From the NCBI RefSeq assembly GCF_900100085.1, contig NZ_FNEJ01000006.1, forward strand, positions 124,001 to 188,000: 64,000 nucleotides of DNA, given 5' to 3'. Source of the stretch: Salipiger marinus (GTDB lineage: Bacteria > Pseudomonadota > Alphaproteobacteria > Rhodobacterales > Rhodobacteraceae). Position numbers and translations under genes: made by a program. Under the pieces are notes generated by a model that was given only the letters and a program-made list of their open reading frames with translations, did not search any database and was not told where the DNA came from. Below, piece by piece: positions 60,521 through 64,000 of the stretch. Positions within the stretch are counted from its first letter, which is position 1; each line of letters opens with the position of its first letter.

Positions 60521-61848
60521 AGGCGGGTCAGCAGAGGGGCAAGACGGTCGGCAGCGGCCAGCAGCGCCGCATCACGGCCCCGCGCCGCCCAAAGCTGCAT
60601 CCCCAAGGGCAGCCCGTCGGTCGTGGTGCCGCAGGGCAGCGACAGCGCGGGACAGCCCGCGTGATTGGCCTGCGAGGTAAAGGCGGCGTGGTCGCGCGGC
60701 CCGCAGGGCAGCCCGGCGATGGTGGCAGGGGCAAGCTGGCCCACCGGCCATGCCGCGCAGGGAGTGGTGGGGGTCAGCCAGAGCGGGTGGCGGTCCAGAA
60801 ACGCGCCAAGGATTTCCGCCATCCGCGCGCTGGCCTGCCGCGCCTGCGTCACCTGCTGCGGGCTCAGCGACAGGCCAAGGGTGATCTGCGCGCCCAGATC
60901 GGGGTCGAACCGGCCGGGATCGCGCTGCCATTCGGCGCCAAAAAGCCGCGCCAGCCCCGCAAACTGCAGCGGCATCACGGCGGCGCCGTCAAGCCCCTCC
61001 CAGTCGGGCGCGGCCTCGGTCAGTTCATAGCCCGCGCGCTGCAAGGCGGCGAGGCTGCGATCATAGGCGCGCGCCATGTCCGGATCCAGCCGCTGGCCCA
61101 GCCCGAAATCCCGGCTGACGGCGAGTGCTGTGACCTGCGGCGCCACGTCGGGCACCCCCGCCAGCACCGCCATGGCCAGCCGCACATCCGCCACGTCCCG
61201 CGCGATGGGGGCGATCACCGAAATGCCCGCCACCGGCTCGTCAAAGCCCGGCCCGTAGGGGACCAGATCCTGCGACGGCTTCAGCCCCACCAGCCCGGTA
61301 TGCGCGGGCGGACGGCGCGAGGATCCGCCCGCATCGGTGCCAAGGGCCAAGGGCGCCATGCCCGCCGCCACCGCCGCCACGCAGCCCCCCGACGAGCCGC
61401 CGGGGGTGCGCGACAGATCCGACGGGTTGCGGGTGATGCCGTAAAGCGGGGTATGCGTGGCGCCCTTGCAGGCAAATTCCGAACAAGTCCCGATGCCAAG
61501 GATCAGCGCCCCCGCCTGCCGCAGCAGGGCCACGGCGCGCGCGTCTTCGGGGGCCACAAATTCCGCGAACAGATGCGAGCCCTGGGTGATGCGCAGGCCC
61601 TTGACCCAGATATTGTCCTTGATGACCACGGGCACGCCCGCCAGCGGCAGCGCATCCCCCCGCGCCAGCCGGGCCGCGACCTCTGCCGCCTCGGCCTGCA
61701 GATGCGGGTTGGTCAGGGTCAGGGCGTTCAGCGCCGGGTTACGTTCGGCCACGCGGGCCAGCGCCGCCTTGGCCACGTGCGCCGGGGTGACGCGCCCCGC
61801 CCGCACCTCGGCGGCCAGCGCGCGGGCGCTCAGATCCATCACGCTCAT
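60517..61848 (-). CDS. Amidase signature family hydrolase
   Basis: A 443-residue amidase. The catalytic set is complete: Lys in PVVIKDNIWV, the first Ser in TPGGSSGGCVAAVAAG and the nucleophile Ser in GTDAGGSSRRPPAHTGLVGLKPS. It cleaves an amide or carbamoyl bond of a small molecule. Coupled on both sides (4-base overlaps) to the deacetylase-like and racemase-like genes. Confidence 0.93.
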   Translation of the reverse strand: MSVMDLSARALAAEVRAGRVTPAHVAKAALARVAERNPALNALTLTNPHLQAEAAEVAARLARGDALPLAGVPVVIKDNIWVKGLRITQGSHLFAEFVAPEDARAVALLRQAGALILGIGTCSEFACKGATHTPLYGITRNPSDLSRTPGGSSGGCVAAVAAGMAPLALGTDAGGSSRRPPAHTGLVGLKPSQDLVPYGPGFDEPVAGISVIAPIARDVADVRLAMAVLAGVPDVAPQVTALAVSRDFGLGQRLDPDMARAYDRSLAALQRAGYELTEAAPDWEGLDGAAVMPLQFAGLARLFGAEWQRDPGRFDPDLGAQITLGLSLSPQQVTQARQASARMAEILGAFLDRHPLWLTPTTPCAAWPVGQLAPATIAGLPCGPRDHAAFTSQANHAGCPALSLPCGTTTDGLPLGMQLWAARGRDAALLAAADRLAPLLTRL

Positions 61849-62732
61849 GCCTTGGTCCCCCTCGTTTCGGCCCAGCGGGCCGCGATCTCGCGCCGGGGCG
61901 CGATCCAGACGCCGGGGCGCGCGGCGATATGGGCCAGCACCGCCTCCAGCCCGGCGATGCGGCCGGGCCGCCCGATGATCCGCAGATGCAGCCCCACCGA
62001 CAGCATCCGCGCGGCGGTGGCCCCTTCGGCCCAGAGCCGGTCGAAGGCCCCGATGACATAGTCGGAAAAATCCCGCGCCTGCACGAACCCGCCACCGGGC
62101 GAAAAGCGCATGTCGTTGGTATCGAACGCATAGGGCAGGATGACATGATCCCCCTCCATGCGCGGGATGTCATCGTCATAGGCATCGCTGTCATAGCGGA
62201 AGCCGCCATGCGCCTTCAGCAGCGCGCGGGTGTTGACCGACGCGGCAGAGCGGGTGTGCCAGCCCACGGGGGCCACGCCGCAGGCCCGGGTCAGCGCGGC
62301 ATGGGTGCGGGCGATCACCTCGGCCTCGGTCTGCGGGTCCATATGGGCGTGACGTTCCCACCGCCAGCCGTGACAGGACACTTCATGCCCGCGCGCCACG
62401 ATGTCCTGCAGCAGCCACGGCGCGCGCTCGGCCACCCGCCCGCAGGTGGAAAAGGTCGCGCGGGCGCCGCTGGCTTCCAGCGCGCGGACGATGCGGGCAT
62501 AACCCTGCCGGGGGCCATAGGCGAAATGGCTTTCCATGCAGGGATCAGGCACATGCTCCACCTCCTCGCGGATTTCGTAGGTGGCTTCGTTGCGCGCATC
62601 GCCATCGCCGATGGACAGCTCCGCCCCCTCTTCGACATTGACCACGAAGGACACGGCAAGGCGGGCGCCATCGGGCCAGCAGGGCGCGGGTTCGGCCCCG
62701 GACCAGCCCCGGAAATCGCGTCGGTCGCTCAT
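61845..62732 (-). CDS. Polysaccharide-deacetylase-fold hydrolase, PuuE/allantoinase-like
   Basis: A 295-residue NodB-fold protein. The start FRGWSGAEPAPCWPDGARLAVSF and VNVEEGAELS, ESHFAYGPRQGYARI, EVSCHGWRWERHAHM and GWHTRSAASVNTRALL match the PuuE-like group, which includes uric-acid-pathway allantoinases and related amidohydrolases more than sugar deacetylases. It could open a ring amide. It is coupled to the amidase and lies directly after two ABC permeases. Confidence 0.85.
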   Translation of the reverse strand: MSDRRDFRGWSGAEPAPCWPDGARLAVSFVVNVEEGAELSIGDGDARNEATYEIREEVEHVPDPCMESHFAYGPRQGYARIVRALEASGARATFSTCGRVAERAPWLLQDIVARGHEVSCHGWRWERHAHMDPQTEAEVIARTHAALTRACGVAPVGWHTRSAASVNTRALLKAHGGFRYDSDAYDDDIPRMEGDHVILPYAFDTNDMRFSPGGGFVQARDFSDYVIGAFDRLWAEGATAARMLSVGLHLRIIGRPGRIAGLEAVLAHIAARPGVWIAPRREIAARWAETRGTKA

Positions 62733-62736
62733 TGGC

Positions 62737-63537
62737 TTACCCCTGGATCATGCGGTTGAGGCCCACGGTGCGCGCGCCGAAGACCAGCACGATGACCGCC
62801 AGCAGGATCAGCCCCGAAGACATGGCCGCCAGCGACGGATCCGGCTGTTCCTCAAGATATTGCAGCATCTTGATCGGCAGCGTCTTGTTGCGCGCATCGG
62901 TCAGGAAGATCGAGATCGGGTAATTGTCCATCGAGGCGAGGAAGGCGAACAGCCCCGAGGTCAGGTAGGCCGGGGCCAGGTTGGGCACCAGCACCTGCAG
63001 GATGGCGCGCGGATAGCTCAGCCCCAGCGTGCGCGCCGCGTCGATCAGCGAGAAATCGAAGGCCGCCATAGAGGCCAGCAGCGTGCGCATCACAAAAGGC
63101 AGCGTGATGACGATATGGCCCAGCAGCAGCGACAGATAGGCGTCGCGCAGCCCGATCTCGCGGAAGAACTGCAGCAGCGCCACGCCCACCACCAGCCCCG
63201 GCATCATCAGCGGCGAGACGGCGAAGGTGGCGATGGCCTCGCGCCCCCGGAAATTGCCCCGCGTCACGGCGATGCAGGCCAGCGTGCCCAGCACCAGCGA
63301 GATGGCGGTGGACAGGGTCGCAAGGTTCAGCGACAGCACCACCGCATCCCAGAGCCCGGACCGGCGGTCCAGCGAGGCATACCAGCGCAGCGACCATTCC
63401 GGCGGCGGCAGCGTATAGACCGGCGAGGAGGTGAAGGAGGCCAGCACCGTGATGACGATGGGCAGCATCAGGAAGATGACGCAGCCGATGCCGATGATCC
63501 AGCTGAGGCTGCGGAAGATGCGGTCGGTCTGGGTCAT
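62737..63537 (-). CDS. ABC transporter permease, second subunit
   Basis: A 266-residue PotC-like permease with six hydrophobic segments and the coupling loop DAARTLGLSYPRAILQVLVPNLAPAYL. Its ATG overlaps the stop of the upstream permease by 4 bases and its stop lies 4 bases before the deacetylase-like gene, so transporter and enzymes form one unit. Confidence 0.92.
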   Translation of the reverse strand: MTQTDRIFRSLSWIIGIGCVIFLMLPIVITVLASFTSSPVYTLPPPEWSLRWYASLDRRSGLWDAVVLSLNLATLSTAISLVLGTLACIAVTRGNFRGREAIATFAVSPLMMPGLVVGVALLQFFREIGLRDAYLSLLLGHIVITLPFVMRTLLASMAAFDFSLIDAARTLGLSYPRAILQVLVPNLAPAYLTSGLFAFLASMDNYPISIFLTDARNKTLPIKMLQYLEEQPDPSLAAMSSGLILLAVIVLVFGARTVGLNRMIQG

Positions 63538-64000
63538 TGGCGGGCTCCCAGCCTGCGGGCCAGCACGCTGGAGGACACGACCACAAGGATGGCGATGGCC
63601 AGCAGCACGGCGGAGATGGTGGAGCCCAAGGGCTCGTTGCGCAGATACAGGAACGACCGGGCGATCAGCATGGACAGCGTCTGCTGGCGTTCCCCCACGA
63701 TCAGCGAGGGGATGACATACATCGAGATCGCCATGGAAAAGGTGAAGGCCGATCCGGCCACCACGCCCGGCAGGGTCAGCGGCAGCGTGACATGGAAGAA
63801 CCGGAACCACGGCGAAGCGCCAAGCGAGGCCGCGGCCTCGGGCAGGCGGGAATCCATCTGGCGCACCACGGCATAGATCGGCAGCACCATGAAGGGCAGG
63901 AACACGTTGGCCGCCCCCACCACCAGCGCGGTTTCGGTGAACAGCATCCGCATCGGTTCGGTGATGATCCCCAGCCCCTGCAGCGCGGTGTTCAGAAAAC
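63534..64000 (-). CDS. ABC transporter permease, first subunit, 5' part outside the window
   Basis: 155 C-terminal residues of a PotB-like permease; the frame is open to the edge. The coupling loop is LPEAAASLGASPWFRFFHVTLPLTLPG. It is followed by the last two helices. The ATPase and binding protein should lie beyond 64 kb. Confidence 0.93.
   Translation of the reverse strand, partial: FLNTALQGLGIITEPMRMLFTETALVVGAANVFLPFMVLPIYAVVRQMDSRLPEAAASLGASPWFRFFHVTLPLTLPGVVAGSAFTFSMAISMYVIPSLIVGERQQTLSMLIARSFLYLRNEPLGSTISAVLLAIAILVVVSSSVLARRLGARQ

Overview
The window is 64 kb of GC-rich chromosome with almost no spare DNA. It comes from an alphaproteobacterium of the order Rhodobacterales (Roseobacter/Rhodobacter type). 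The evidence is a SAM/SAH riboswitch in front of metK (a class known from Rhodobacterales), irr placed divergently from fabA-fabB-fabI, a petP-petR-like MarR/response-regulator pair, a histone-deacetylase-like gene fused into an xseB-ispA-dxs operon, and short intergenic palindromes ending in a conserved GTTTAGGGGCAAGATGAA-like tail. I see no tRNA, rRNA, CRISPR array, insertion sequence or prophage.

Layout. 1-6.1 kb: end of a class III aminotransferase, GNAT acetyltransferase, HU protein, AMP nucleosidase, type IB topoisomerase, lytic transglycosylase lipoprotein, SDR protein. 6.1-13.8 kb: HDAC-xseB-ispA-dxs isoprenoid operon, petP-petR-like regulators, ilvE, a PAS/chemoreceptor-like protein. 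13.9-21.9 kb: a Pot-type ABC importer (ATPase, binding protein and two enlarged permeases), divergent from an ectoine-hydrolase-like gene (doeA) and an ArgE-type deacetylase; this looks like a small uptake-and-degradation locus for an N-acylated or cyclic amino-acid-type solute. 22-26.1 kb: L,D-transpeptidase coupled to a ribA with a degenerate RibB-like N-terminus, an orphan OmpR-type regulator, a candidate small RNA, an unrecognised protein, and a frameshifted SnoaL-like gene. 26.2-36.2 kb: pnp, rpsO, an RTX-repeat protein, a threonine/serine dehydratase, Trm112-LON-thioredoxin/TPR group, xthA, a DMT transporter and metK. 36.2-43 kb: the lnt-corC-ybeY-ybeZ(phoH) group read as one direction, two envelope proteins that share a small domain, and miaB. 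43-47.9 kb: a glycosyltransferase-like orphan, a flavin reductase, irr, fabA-fabB-fabI. 48-56.2 kb: a cellulose synthesis operon bcsN-bcsA-bcsB-bcsZ-TPR whose four junctions are all 4-base overlaps. 56.3-64 kb: a frameshifted FAD/NAD(P)-binding gene, htpX, a hydratase, and an incomplete catabolic operon (two ABC permeases, PuuE-like deacetylase, amidase, Asp/Glu racemase-like protein).

Two genes (near 25.8 kb and 57.7 kb) carry single-base frameshifts in or beside runs of G/C. They may be true mutations or sequence errors. The less ordinary parts are the Pot/DoeA/ArgE locus with its odd permeases and structured leader, the candidate small RNA at 24.5-24.7 kb, the PAS protein with a remnant chemoreceptor signalling region, and the cut-off operon at the right edge.
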